A stretch of DNA of 22,050 nucleotides from Flavobacteriales bacterium (lineage in GTDB: Bacteria; Bacteroidota; Bacteroidia; Flavobacteriales; UA16): contig JABISU010000184.1 of NCBI GenBank assembly GCA_018700255.1, forward strand, positions 1-22,050, read 5' to 3'. The position numbers and the translations under genes were made by a program. Shown one piece after another: positions 1-8,732 of this stretch; the stretch's first letter is position 1; the number at the start of each line of letters is the position of its first letter. The notes under the pieces were generated by a model that was given only the letters and a program-made list of their open reading frames with translations, had not been told where the DNA came from and made no database searches.

Positions 1-2105
1 TAAGAAGCCTCTGACCCACTAACTGTTAAAGTAGAGGTGTTGTAACTAGGCTCAGTATCTGGATAAGGATTGTATTCAAATCTAAAATAAATATCTACAT
101 CTGTCCCTGCAGTTGATCCAGTGAAAGTGATTTGGCCACCATCTGAGAAGCTTATTGGGTAAATACTAACATCTTCATTGGCAAACCCTGCCCAACCTTC
201 AGCACCTGTTGGAAACGTATAGGTGAGCCCATCATACATCGTCCCTCCAAAAACACCTGTAAATGCAATGCCATAAGTACAAGAACCATCGTCAATTGTC
301 ACTGCTGAATTATAATTGTTTGCTGTTGGATCTGTACATCCTGAATCCGAAACGCCAGGACAAGAACCATCAGTTTCACAACTTCCAAAACAATGTAACA
401 ATGTTATGTCAGATGTGATTTCAGGTAAAATTCTATCATTCCAATTAGCGGGATCTCCACAAGGTTGACCACTTAGGTCTTCTTTAGTTCCCCAATCTCC
501 ACCATTAGCAGGACTATTCAAGAATATATAATTTCCAGAAGTTCCAGCATTTACCGTTGCAACACCAGTCCATGTTCCAGTTCCATCATCTGATAATGGA
601 ACTGCTATAGCATCTCCAAATACACCTCCACCTGCATACATACCGTTGGGACCAACTGTAATGTTTGCAGTGTTTACAGATAATGTAATGTCAAATAACT
701 CCGGGTAAGCACAAGAACCATCATCAGTAGTTGCAATTGGATTATAGTTGTCCGCAGATGGATCTGTACACCCTGGCACATCACCTGTTACACATTCTCC
801 ACATGTTCCGTAAACATTTGCAACATTTCCAGAACCAACTTCCCAAAGCCTATTAGCATAAGACCAATAATCCGTAATTGGGGCACACGACCAGTCAGCT
901 GAAGCAGAACTAGATGCAACTAAATCTTCTTGAACTCCATCTACAACTAATAAGTATTCCATATTATCAGTTGGAGCAGGATCAAATGTGAAGGTCCAAG
1001 TATCATCTCCATTATCTACAGCATCGGGTCCGGCATTTGGATCCCAGCCCCACCATGGACCTGTCATTTTTACTGAAGCAGCACTAGAGCATACAGTTGT
1101 TGTAATTGTAAGTGCTGATGAAGCAAAAGAACATGATCCATCATCAATTGTTGCACTAGAATCATAATTTTCCGCAGCTGGATCTGTACATCCTGATATA
1201 TCACCTGTTGCACATGAACCACATGTTCCATAAACATTTGTCACATTTCCTGACCCTATTACCCATAATCTATTTGCATAATTAGCATAATCTGTTATAG
1301 GAGCACATGAACCTCCATCTATCATTGATTGAATCAGACTCTCCTGAACTCCATCGACAACTAATAAATATTCCATGTCTGAAGTTGGAGCAGGATCTAG
1401 TGTAAATGTCCAAGTATCATCTCCATTATCTACAGCAGCTGGTCCAGCATTTGGATCCCAGCCCCACCATGGACCTGTCATTTGTACTGAAGAAGCACTA
1501 GAACATACAGTTGTTGTAATTGTAAGTGCTGATGAAGCAAAAGAACATGATCCATCATCAATTGTTGCACTAGAATCATAATTATCCGCAGCTGGATCTG
1601 TACATCCATACACATCAGCTGATGAAAATGTAGATGTAACAGATACATCTGTTAATGAAACTGGAGCGTCAAAAGTTGTGACATATAAAAGGAATGAACT
1701 ATATGTATTAGAACCTTGAGAAGGAATGTCTACTGAATAAGATGCAGCATCAACTCCACTAACGGTCACCGAAACTGTGTTGTAACTGGGCTCAGTATCT
1801 GGGTATGGATTATACTCAAACCTAAAATAGACATCAGCGTCTGTTCCAGCAGTTGCGCCAGTAAAATTAATTGAGCCACCATCAGTAAATGATAATGGAT
1901 AAATACTTACATCTTCATTTGCAAAGCCTCCCCATGGCTCGGAACCCGTTGGGGAAGTGTAATTGACGCCATCATAAATTGTTCCACCAAAAACTCCTGT
2001 GAATTCAATTCCTGTAAATGTAGTTTCTTGAGCATATGAAAACACAGAGGTGCTAACAAAAATCAGAAGCGCTAAGGCTTTAAAACATGTAGTCTTATAA
2101 GTCAT
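1..2105 (-). CDS. Secreted multi-module carbohydrate-binding-like protein, C-terminus beyond the left edge (partial)
   Basis: The frame is open from an ATG at 2105-2103 to the left edge (about 701 codons) with no stop seen. Residues 1-26 are a signal peptide ending in SYAQ. Order: a beta-rich module (about 27-160, with FGG, YDG, FANEDVSIYP and FEYNPYPDTEPSYNT); a GCTDP...DDGSC linker; two near-identical 138/140-residue modules (each with GPWWGWDPNAGP, DPAPT, VDGVQE and a CxxC end), each followed by a linker; a third type of module (KEDLSGQPCGDP ... CFGSC); a fourth linker; then a second copy of the N-terminal module, cut by the edge. No catalytic domain is visible, but a GH16 or T9SS domain could follow outside. 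The first 160 residues align without gaps with the starts of the proteins at 19101 and 21052. Role inferred: glucan binding at or outside the cell surface. Two operator-like repeats lie upstream. Confidence 0.85.
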   Translation of the reverse strand, partial: MTYKTTCFKALALLIFVSTSVFSYAQETTFTGIEFTGVFGGTIYDGVNYTSPTGSEPWGGFANEDVSIYPLSFTDGGSINFTGATAGTDADVYFRFEYNPYPDTEPSYNTVSVTVSGVDAASYSVDIPSQGSNTYSSFLLYVTTFDAPVSLTDVSVTSTFSSADVYGCTDPAADNYDSSATIDDGSCSFASSALTITTTVCSSASSVQMTGPWWGWDPNAGPAAVDNGDDTWTFTLDPAPTSDMEYLLVVDGVQESLIQSMIDGGSCAPITDYANYANRLWVIGSGNVTNVYGTCGSCATGDISGCTDPAAENYDSSATIDDGSCSFASSALTITTTVCSSAASVKMTGPWWGWDPNAGPDAVDNGDDTWTFTFDPAPTDNMEYLLVVDGVQEDLVASSSASADWSCAPITDYWSYANRLWEVGSGNVANVYGTCGECVTGDVPGCTDPSADNYNPIATTDDGSCAYPELFDITLSVNTANITVGPNGMYAGGGVFGDAIAVPLSDDGTGTWTGVATVNAGTSGNYIFLNSPANGGDWGTKEDLSGQPCGDPANWNDRILPEITSDITLLHCFGSCETDGSCPGVSDSGCTDPTANNYNSAVTIDDGSCTYGIAFTGVFGGTMYDGLTYTFPTGAEGWAGFANEDVSIYPISFSDGGQITFTGSTAGTDVDIYFRFEYNPYPDTEPSYNTSTLTVSGSEAS
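774..1607 (-). repeat. Tandem duplication of a 138/140-residue module plus linker
   Basis: Copy A spans 1194-1607 (414 bp) and copy B 774-1193 (420 bp), both in frame within the left-edge CDS. Each begins just after the GC of a GCTDP linker and ends at the next GC. Over about 150 bp (about 1030-1175 against 1444-1589) I count only a handful of base differences, including synonymous positions, so the duplication is recent or homogenised. Copy B carries two extra codons in the stretch after VDGVQE. A single more diverged copy of the same module is in the right-edge protein (about 21310-21610). Confidence 0.85.
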
Positions 2106-2139
2106 AATTGAAATTTATTTTTATGAAATGTATTTCTAT

Positions 2140-2158
2140 TATTGTAGCATGTACAATA
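2140..2158. promoter_or_regulatory. Operator-like inverted repeat, perfect 7+5+7
   Basis: TATTGTA-gcatg-TACAATA, a perfect palindrome with 5-base spacer; one further base pair (2139/2159) extends the arms to eight. Its centre is 44 bp upstream of the ATG of the left-edge CDS, the same distance as in two other promoters of this window. Which protein binds it is inferred, not seen. Confidence 0.65.
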
Positions 2159-2174
2159 AGTATTTATGTAAATA

Positions 2175-2193
2175 TATTGTAAAATGTACAATA
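2175..2193. promoter_or_regulatory. Second operator-like inverted repeat upstream of the left-edge gene
   Basis: TATTGTA-aaatg-TACAATA, perfect 7-base arms, centred 35 bp from the copy at 2140-2158 and 79 bp from the ATG at 2105. A tandem pair with this spacing suggests cooperative binding or an upstream activation site (inference). Confidence 0.65.
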
Positions 2194-2257
2194 AGAAACA
2201 ATTTTAAAGTAGTATTTACATATTTTTTATAAGTGTACAAAGCACACTATCTACTGC

Positions 2258-2280
2258 AAACTAGCACTACAGCTAGATTT
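2258..2280 (-). terminator. Possible terminator hairpin downstream of the NUDIX gene
   Basis: Read on the minus strand, AAA(T)CTAGC and GCTAGTTT pair across a 6-base loop with one bulged T, seven bases past the NUDIX stop codon. The stem is short and AT-rich and no long U-run follows, so this is only a candidate for the end of the GH3-NUDIX transcript. Confidence 0.25.
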
Positions 2281-2286
2281 TTACAG

Positions 2287-2985
2287 TTACATTCTGAACA
2301 AATAATTTTCCTCTTCTACAAGCTTAGAATATTGAACGGAATCAAATTTGAATAGATTCGCAGGTCGATGCTTGACATTGATTTGCTTCTCATTAAGATT
2401 AATAAGTGGAATAGGCTTTACTTTTTTACGAAAGTTAGCTTTATCTAGCTCTGAGTCAATTGAATATTCATACAGCTGTTGCATCTCGTTCAGCGTAAAC
2501 TTCTCTGGCAACAAATCAAAGCATATAGGTTCTCGCTTTAACTTTTGACACAAAAGCTCAAAGGTAGATTCAATAATCTCATTGTGATCAAATGCCAGTT
2601 GTGGCACATCGCGGATAGGTAACCATTTAACCTCTTCAGCCCACGAATCTGCAACTGCATTAACATCTTCTTTTCTTACCAATGCAAAATATGCGTTCGT
2701 AATTACACGACCTTGAGGATGTCTGTCAGGCTTACCGAATGTTTGTCCTTGGTGAAGCATTACTCCTTTCACTTTTGTTAATTCTATAAGGATCCTACTT
2801 GCAGCAGATGACAAATCTTCATCAGGATATATAAGATCACCAGGAATGGCCCAATCTCCAATAAAAGGCTTCATGGCTCTTTTAATTAACAAAGCATGAA
2901 TCTTACCTTTTTCATATCCGAAAATAACGCAATCCAATGAAAAGGCGTAAGAGAAAAAATTATCAAACTTTATTTTATAAGCCAT
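2287..2985 (-). CDS. NrtR-like NUDIX-domain transcriptional regulator
   Basis: A 232-residue protein with an N-terminal NUDIX fold (about 10-150) and a C-terminal winged-helix region (about 155-217: LLPEKFTLNEMQQLYE, ELDKANFRKKV, RPANLFKFD), the arrangement of NrtR-family and Bacteroidota AraR-type sugar regulators. The Nudix box (about 49-71) is degenerate: the expected REUxEE reads R-I-L-I-E-L and the key Gly is Asp, so hydrolase activity is unlikely and ligand sensing is inferred. It starts 5 bp after the GH3 stop, so the two genes form an operon; an operator-like repeat upstream of GH3 (5375-5393) suggests autoregulation. It is the only DNA-binding protein in the window and so the best candidate to bind the repeated TATnGTA-n5-TACnATA site. 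The effector is unknown; a glucan-derived sugar is plausible. Confidence 0.88.
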   Translation of the reverse strand: MAYKIKFDNFFSYAFSLDCVIFGYEKGKIHALLIKRAMKPFIGDWAIPGDLIYPDEDLSSAASRILIELTKVKGVMLHQGQTFGKPDRHPQGRVITNAYFALVRKEDVNAVADSWAEEVKWLPIRDVPQLAFDHNEIIESTFELLCQKLKREPICFDLLPEKFTLNEMQQLYEYSIDSELDKANFRKKVKPIPLINLNEKQINVKHRPANLFKFDSVQYSKLVEEENYLFRM

Positions 2986-2990
2986 TGTTC

Positions 2991-5288
2991 TTATTTTAAT
3001 TTATAATCTTTCGTCAAACCACCTACACTAACACTAAACAAACCAGGCTCGCTGACCCAATTCCCTTCAGCATTAACAAATTCCATATCTTCATGCGAAA
3101 TTACAAATTGAATCGTTGTAAGTTCTCCAGCCTTCAGACTTATTTTATCAAATGATTTTAATGATTTTCCGTTTGGTACAACCGTAGCAAAATGATCTGA
3201 AATGTACATTTGTACCGTTTCCATTCCGTCCATTCCCCCTGTGTTTTCAATTGTGACAGATACTATAATTGAATCTCCATGTGAAATTTCTGATTTGTCG
3301 AGTGAAAGATTTGAGTATTCAAAGTTCGTATAACTTAAGCCAAATCCAAAGTCCCATTGCGGATCATACGCAGTAAATCCATTAGACTTATGACGGTCTA
3401 CACTTCTAGGATGATCGTAGAACTCTATTTGGCCATCGTATTTCGGATATGAATAAGGTAGTTTACCTGAAAAATTGGCTTCTCCAAAAAGAAGTTGGGA
3501 AAGTGCCTTAGCTCCAAAATCACCTGGAAGGTATGCCTGCACAATTGCCGATGAGTTTTCTACTGCATCTCGGATGATTCTTGGACGACCCTCTACTAAA
3601 ACAAGTACAACTGGCTTCCCTGTTCCTTGGGCAATTTTTGCAAGCTCAATTTGCTCAGGATTTATATTTAAAGAACGAATATCTCCAGGCTTCTCCGTAG
3701 AAGGATATTCTCCTAAACAAAGTAAGATAACATCTGATTTTTCAGCCTTACTTTTAAAATCTTCAATATCTACTAATCGGGTTGCTTCATATCCATTGTT
3801 ATTGTAGAGCTCAGCTCCCTGGCTAAATAAACAATTCTCAGCGCCTAAATTCTGTTCGAGTTCCTCTCGAATGGTCAATCTTCCTTGAGTATTAAATTTT
3901 ACGTTGTCACCCTGCCAAGTATGTGTCCAAGCTCCATTAAGGAAAATAAGATTGTCTGAAGTAGGACCACTCACCAATACCTTTTGATCTTTTTGTAAAG
4001 GGAGAATGTCATCGTTTTTTAAAAGAGTAATGGATTCTAAAGCCGATTGATAGGCTATTTGCTGATGCAATTTAGATGCAAAATCGGAATATTTATTATC
4101 CTGGTTGATTTGACTATTAAATAATCCTAGAATCATCTTAACTCTTAAAATTCTTTTAACTGCATCATCAAGTCTCTCAATAGGGATACTACCCTCATTA
4201 ACAGCTTCAAGCATTAATCTGCAATATTCTTGATACTGTGGATATGAAGGTACCATACTCATATCAAGACCAGCATTCATTGAAAGAACAATCCCTTCCT
4301 TAATAGATTTAGCTGTACGATGAACAGAGTGAAGCATAATAAAATCTTCCCAATCAGAAACGGCAAACCCCTCAAATCCCCACTCTTCTTTTAAAACTTC
4401 AGTTAATAAATGATAGTTTTGATGCCCTGGCACACCATTCACTACACCACTATTAATCATAACCGTTAGTGCACCCTCATCAACAGCTGCTTTGAAAGAG
4501 GGTAAGTATAATTCTTTCATATACTTATCAGGAATCCATGCTGGAGTTCGGTCTCTTCCACTCATAGGGTTGCTATATCCTACAAAATGCTTCATGCATG
4601 AGGCTACATGAAAATCATCTATCATTCCCTCGCTCCTTTGTCCTTGATAACCATTAATAATTGCTTTACCCATCACTGATGCCAATAAGGGATCTTCTCC
4701 TAAAGTTTCAAAAGTTCTCGACCAAAGAGGTTGACGACCTAAATCAAGTACTGGAGAAAAGTTCCAATGAATACCCGATGCTCGGGTTTCATATGCTGTA
4801 ACTTCACCAAATTGCAATGCCAAACTAGGGTTCCATGTAGCTGCCAAACCTATTTCTTGAGGGAAAAGTGTACTACCTACTGTGTAGTTAACTCCATGAA
4901 TTGCATCAATACCGTAGATAATTGGAATTTTTGACTTTTGATCCGCGTATATACCATGAACATGTTGCATAATATGCTTCCACTGATCTAGCTTCAAAGT
5001 ATGACTTCCAACATTTAAAACGGAACCAACACAATAGTCAACCAAAGCAGTTTTAACCTTCTTAGGGTCGATTACAACAGGCTCCTTAACCCCACCTGCA
5101 CTATCTCTTTCAAGCAAAACATCAAGAGTGATTTGACATGTTTGGCCAACCTTCTCTTGAATACTCATTAAATCAAGAAGGGAGTCAATTTTGCTTTCAA
5201 TAACCGGAGAAGTGATAGATTGATTTTGTGATAAAACTGGTGTTAAAGCAAGAATAAATCCTAAAAAAAGAGTGCAAAGTATTCTCAT
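2991..5288 (-). CDS. GH3 beta-glucosidase, BglX-like, exported
   Basis: 765 residues, normal for the BglX type of GH3. Signal peptide 1-20 (ends LTPVLS). The N-terminal TIM barrel shows GIDAIHG (126-132), ETLGEDP, KHFVGYS (233-239) and GFAVSDW, whose Asp312 is the expected catalytic nucleophile. The alpha/beta sandwich follows (LFGEANFSGKLPYSYP), with the acid/base Glu expected near LGEYPSTEKPGD, and then a fibronectin-III-like C-terminal domain (about 660-760). Family role: release of glucose from the non-reducing end of beta-glucan oligosaccharides; in this setting it would finish laminari-oligosaccharides in the periplasm. There is no lipobox and no T9SS domain, so a soluble periplasmic location is inferred. 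It is first gene of an operon with the NUDIX regulator and divergent from the CotH gene. Confidence 0.95.
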   Translation of the reverse strand: MRILCTLFLGFILALTPVLSQNQSITSPVIESKIDSLLDLMSIQEKVGQTCQITLDVLLERDSAGGVKEPVVIDPKKVKTALVDYCVGSVLNVGSHTLKLDQWKHIMQHVHGIYADQKSKIPIIYGIDAIHGVNYTVGSTLFPQEIGLAATWNPSLALQFGEVTAYETRASGIHWNFSPVLDLGRQPLWSRTFETLGEDPLLASVMGKAIINGYQGQRSEGMIDDFHVASCMKHFVGYSNPMSGRDRTPAWIPDKYMKELYLPSFKAAVDEGALTVMINSGVVNGVPGHQNYHLLTEVLKEEWGFEGFAVSDWEDFIMLHSVHRTAKSIKEGIVLSMNAGLDMSMVPSYPQYQEYCRLMLEAVNEGSIPIERLDDAVKRILRVKMILGLFNSQINQDNKYSDFASKLHQQIAYQSALESITLLKNDDILPLQKDQKVLVSGPTSDNLIFLNGAWTHTWQGDNVKFNTQGRLTIREELEQNLGAENCLFSQGAELYNNNGYEATRLVDIEDFKSKAEKSDVILLCLGEYPSTEKPGDIRSLNINPEQIELAKIAQGTGKPVVLVLVEGRPRIIRDAVENSSAIVQAYLPGDFGAKALSQLLFGEANFSGKLPYSYPKYDGQIEFYDHPRSVDRHKSNGFTAYDPQWDFGFGLSYTNFEYSNLSLDKSEISHGDSIIVSVTIENTGGMDGMETVQMYISDHFATVVPNGKSLKSFDKISLKAGELTTIQFVISHEDMEFVNAEGNWVSEPGLFSVSVGGLTKDYKLK

Positions 5289-5374
5289 AATAGTGAAGGT
5301 AAATTTAATGTATTGTTCTGTCTTGTTTAATAAGAAGATTCAATGTATGATTATATTTCATTCAAAAGTAACAT

Positions 5375-5393
5375 TATAGTAAACAATACAATA
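5375..5393. promoter_or_regulatory. Operator-like inverted repeat between GH3 and CotH genes
   Basis: TATAGTA-aacaa-TACAATA, six of seven arm positions paired plus one extra pair (5374/5394). Its centre is 96 bp from the GH3 ATG and 83 bp from the CotH-protein ATG, so it could serve either or both divergent genes. A TAGCTTTA at 5401-5408 is one base from the Bacteroidota -7 consensus TAnnTTTG on the plus strand, but no convincing -33 TTTG is seen. Confidence 0.5.
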
Positions 5394-5466
5394 ACCAAGA
5401 TAGCTTTAGTTTTATGAAAAAGAATTATTTTTACCCTTTTCTATGCTTCATAAGCTTAAATATTAG

Positions 5467-8400
5467 ATGACTAACACACTTCGATACTGGATTTTAACAT
5501 GTTACATTGTTTTAACCCCTACTCTATCGCTTTCTCAATTAGTCATTTCTGAAGCATCTCCCTTCAGCAGTTTTAATGATGTAACGGGAGAAAGTTATGA
5601 CTGGATCGAGTTATATAATTCAAGTACTGATACACTTCTTTTATCAGATTATCAAATATCAGATGACACCGAGAATTGGGGGAAATGGATTTTCCCAAGT
5701 GATTCTTTGCCGCCTGATTCAACAATACTTTTGTTAGCTTCAGGCAAGGATCAACGGTATGTTGTAGATCATTGGGAGCAAATTTTAGGTGATGGCTATT
5801 TATGTCGATACATAACGCCTAATTCACCTGTTGATAATGATTGGACTTCACTGAATTTTGATGATTCAAGTTGGCAGACGGGACCTTTATCTATTGGATA
5901 TGGTGATAATGATGATAATACTATTATCTCCAGTGCCTCTTCAATTTACATACGTAGACAGTTTGAAATTGATTCATTTGACAATGTCAAATATTTAAGT
6001 TTTCATATAGATTATGATGATGGTTTCATTGCCTATATAAATGGTGTAGAAATTGCCAGGTCTTCAAATATGTCAAATATTATTGGGGAGTATAATGACT
6101 TTGCCGGATTTGAACATGAAGCCGTCATATACTCTGGAGAGGTTCCGGATGTATATGTTTTTGACTATGAATTTCTAACGCAAAATCTTTTTGAGGGAAC
6201 TAATATTCTTTCTATCCAAGTTCATAATGCATCAGCTAATTCTTCTGATTTAACTGCAAGACCATTTCTTCATATAGGCGTTTTTGACGAGGTAAATCTT
6301 GGGAATAATGAACCTTCAAATTGGTGGACTATACCTAAAACGTATTACCACTCTAATTTTAAGTTAAATACTGGAGAGCCTCTTATAATAAGTAAAGTTG
6401 ATGATTCTTTAATAGATGTAATAACCTTAAACGAAAACTTAAGAGATGAAATCAGTATGGGTTATAATTCAAATAATTATAATTCCATTTGCTATTATGA
6501 CATGCCTACGCCAGGATATAGTAATGAAAATAGCTGGTGTTATAGTGGCATAGAGGATGAGCCTGTTTTTACACATCCTTCAGGTTGGTATGATGAGAAT
6601 ATTGGGGTCGGATTACAAACCAATAATTCTGATGCAATCATCAAGTTTACTATGAATGGTGATGAACCTTTAAATTCCGATGAATACTATTCGTCTCCTA
6701 TTTCATTGTATGAAACTTCTATAATAAGTGCAAAGGCTTTCAGTACAAACAACAATCTTCCAAGCTCAACATCAGATGCGATCTATATACTAAATGAACA
6801 ACAAGCTGGAATAAATGTGTTTTCAGTCATTACTGATTCCATAAATTTATGGGATTGGGAAACAGGCATCTATGTTCTCGGCGACAACGCTTCTTCTGAT
6901 TATCCATATTTTGGAAGTAATTTTTGGCAACCGTGGTCAAAAAAATCAAGATTGAAATATTTCAACTCAGATGGCATACTGAAGTCTGAAGAGATTATTG
7001 ATTTAGAGATACATGGTGGTTGGTCTAGAGCTGAACCTCAGAAATCTTTTAGATTAGATTTTAAGAATCAATATACTGGAGAATTTGAGCATCCTATCAT
7101 GAGAAATAAACCAGATATTTCGAGCTTTAATAATTTGAATCTCAGAAATGGAGGACAGCATGTATGGAGTGATAAATTACAAGATGCAATCATTGCAAAT
7201 ATTTCAATAGGCACAAATATTTTTCATTCATCTTGGGAGCCTGCTATTTTGTATCTCAATGGTGACTTTTGGGGGATATATGGTGTTAGAGAGAAGATTG
7301 ACGAGCATTACGTGGAGAATAATTTTGGGGTTTCTACCGAATCCGTTGATTTAATCAACTCATTTGGAGTACTTAACGGAAACGGTATAAGTTTTAATTC
7401 TGAGGCTGAGCAGATTCTTAATTCCGATTCTGAAAGCCCCGATTTCCTGAACTTATTTGACTCTGTGTTTGACCTCGATTCATACATAGATTATTTTATT
7501 TTCGAAACATATACACAAAATTCAGATTGGATGGGAATTTTTTGGGGGGCAAATAACATAAAGCTTTTTCGCAGTGATGAAATGGATGGGAAATGGAGGT
7601 ATGCTATGTATGATATGGATGCTTCATATGGATATTTTGGAGCCGGAATTTCTGATAATTATATAAATTATGCAAGAAACCCTAGCTACCCAAGTTATCA
7701 CAGTATGATTTTCGATCACGCTTTAGAAAACGATAATTTCAAATGTCTGTTTGTTAACCGATATGCTGACTTGCTTAACACAAATTTCAGACAAGATTAC
7801 TTTAATAATATAGTTGACTCTATGTCTACATTATTAGCATCAACAATGTCATTAAATATTCAAAGATGGGGACAAGTCGAATCATATAGTGATTGGCTGT
7901 CTACTGTTCAGCAAATTAAGTTCTACAATTATAATAGATTGAATCCTGCTAGGAATAACGTGGTTAATTCGTTCAATTTGTCAGGAACAGTTGATTTGAT
8001 TATTAACGTATTTCCTATTGGCGCTGGTAAAGTAAAAATATCATCTATCATTCCTGAAAACCTACCTTGGACAGGAGAGTATTTCAAGGGATGTCCTGTG
8101 CAAATCGAAGCTATACCTAATGATGGTTTTGGATTTGTTGAATGGCAATACAACTCACACATCAATCAAGGCACTATGGGAGCTAACTCCCAAACAGTAA
8201 ATTTAGAATTACTCTTTGATGATGAATTTAATGCGATATTTCAACCATGCATTAGCTCAATTTTAGTTGCAATTCAAGATGTTGGAGGAGTCTTTATTCC
8301 TGTAATTAATGAACCATTTATAGTATCGAGTTACGAGTGGTATTTTAATGGAACTCTTGCTGGTAATGGAGCTTTTTACACCCCCCTATTAACCGGAGAA

Positions 8401-8727
8401 TATCAACTTTCAGTTGAAATAAACGGCTGCCAATTTCAGTCAGAAATTTTATATTATGATGCTAATGAAATAGCTACTTTAAATTTTAATTCGGTCTCTA
8501 TTAGCCCGAACCCCGCATCAGAATATATCGTAGTTACAAAGCATCAAGACGTGAAATTATCTCTCTCTATTGTTGACATCCATGGACGTCTAACACATAT
8601 CTCAAATCAGCATCTAGACTACATTGACAACAGGCTTGACATAAGTAATCTGAGTAGCGGAATATATGGCGTTATTCTTAAATCAGATAATGGGCGAATT
8701 AATTATCAAAGATTCATTAAAGAATAA
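5467..8727 (+). CDS. Secreted lamin-tail/CotH-kinase protein with T9SS sorting domain
   Basis: 1086 residues. Signal peptide 1-23; lamin-tail domain start (24-95, ISEASPFSSF, DWIELYNSS) resuming at about 293-355 (HSNFKLNTGEPL ... PTPGYSN), with a galactose-binding-like beta-sandwich (about 104-272, WTSLNFDDSSW, DYDDGFIAYINGVEIARS) inserted between the halves; a chitobiase C-terminal-like Ig fold (365-442); a CotH kinase-like domain (450-725, IHGGWSRAEPQKSFRL, NLRNGG, GIYGVREKIDEHYV, NSDW, MYDMDASYG); a bacterial repeat-type module (845-925, GFGFVEW); and a C-terminal T9SS domain (1005-1086, ISPNPASEY ... LSSGIYGVIL). CotH proteins are atypical protein kinases in spores; the function of Bacteroidota versions is unknown to me. 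It may modify or organise surface proteins, or bind glycan. Its stop lies 5 bp from the convergent GH16 stop, leaving no room for a terminator. Confidence 0.9.
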   Translation: MTNTLRYWILTCYIVLTPTLSLSQLVISEASPFSSFNDVTGESYDWIELYNSSTDTLLLSDYQISDDTENWGKWIFPSDSLPPDSTILLLASGKDQRYVVDHWEQILGDGYLCRYITPNSPVDNDWTSLNFDDSSWQTGPLSIGYGDNDDNTIISSASSIYIRRQFEIDSFDNVKYLSFHIDYDDGFIAYINGVEIARSSNMSNIIGEYNDFAGFEHEAVIYSGEVPDVYVFDYEFLTQNLFEGTNILSIQVHNASANSSDLTARPFLHIGVFDEVNLGNNEPSNWWTIPKTYYHSNFKLNTGEPLIISKVDDSLIDVITLNENLRDEISMGYNSNNYNSICYYDMPTPGYSNENSWCYSGIEDEPVFTHPSGWYDENIGVGLQTNNSDAIIKFTMNGDEPLNSDEYYSSPISLYETSIISAKAFSTNNNLPSSTSDAIYILNEQQAGINVFSVITDSINLWDWETGIYVLGDNASSDYPYFGSNFWQPWSKKSRLKYFNSDGILKSEEIIDLEIHGGWSRAEPQKSFRLDFKNQYTGEFEHPIMRNKPDISSFNNLNLRNGGQHVWSDKLQDAIIANISIGTNIFHSSWEPAILYLNGDFWGIYGVREKIDEHYVENNFGVSTESVDLINSFGVLNGNGISFNSEAEQILNSDSESPDFLNLFDSVFDLDSYIDYFIFETYTQNSDWMGIFWGANNIKLFRSDEMDGKWRYAMYDMDASYGYFGAGISDNYINYARNPSYPSYHSMIFDHALENDNFKCLFVNRYADLLNTNFRQDYFNNIVDSMSTLLASTMSLNIQRWGQVESYSDWLSTVQQIKFYNYNRLNPARNNVVNSFNLSGTVDLIINVFPIGAGKVKISSIIPENLPWTGEYFKGCPVQIEAIPNDGFGFVEWQYNSHINQGTMGANSQTVNLELLFDDEFNAIFQPCISSILVAIQDVGGVFIPVINEPFIVSSYEWYFNGTLAGNGAFYTPLLTGEYQLSVEINGCQFQSEILYYDANEIATLNFNSVSISPNPASEYIVVTKHQDVKLSLSIVDIHGRLTHISNQHLDYIDNRLDISNLSSGIYGVILKSDNGRINYQRFIKE

Positions 8728-8732
8728 TTTCG

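Noticed and set aside
1375..1581. Plus-strand open frame across the tandem repeat at the left edge
   Set aside because: It is antisense to the duplicated module; its composition follows from the real minus-strand reading frame.
2232..2248. AGTGT...ACACT inverted repeat as another operator or a terminator
   Set aside because: It differs in sequence and spacing from the operator consensus and lacks a terminator U-run.
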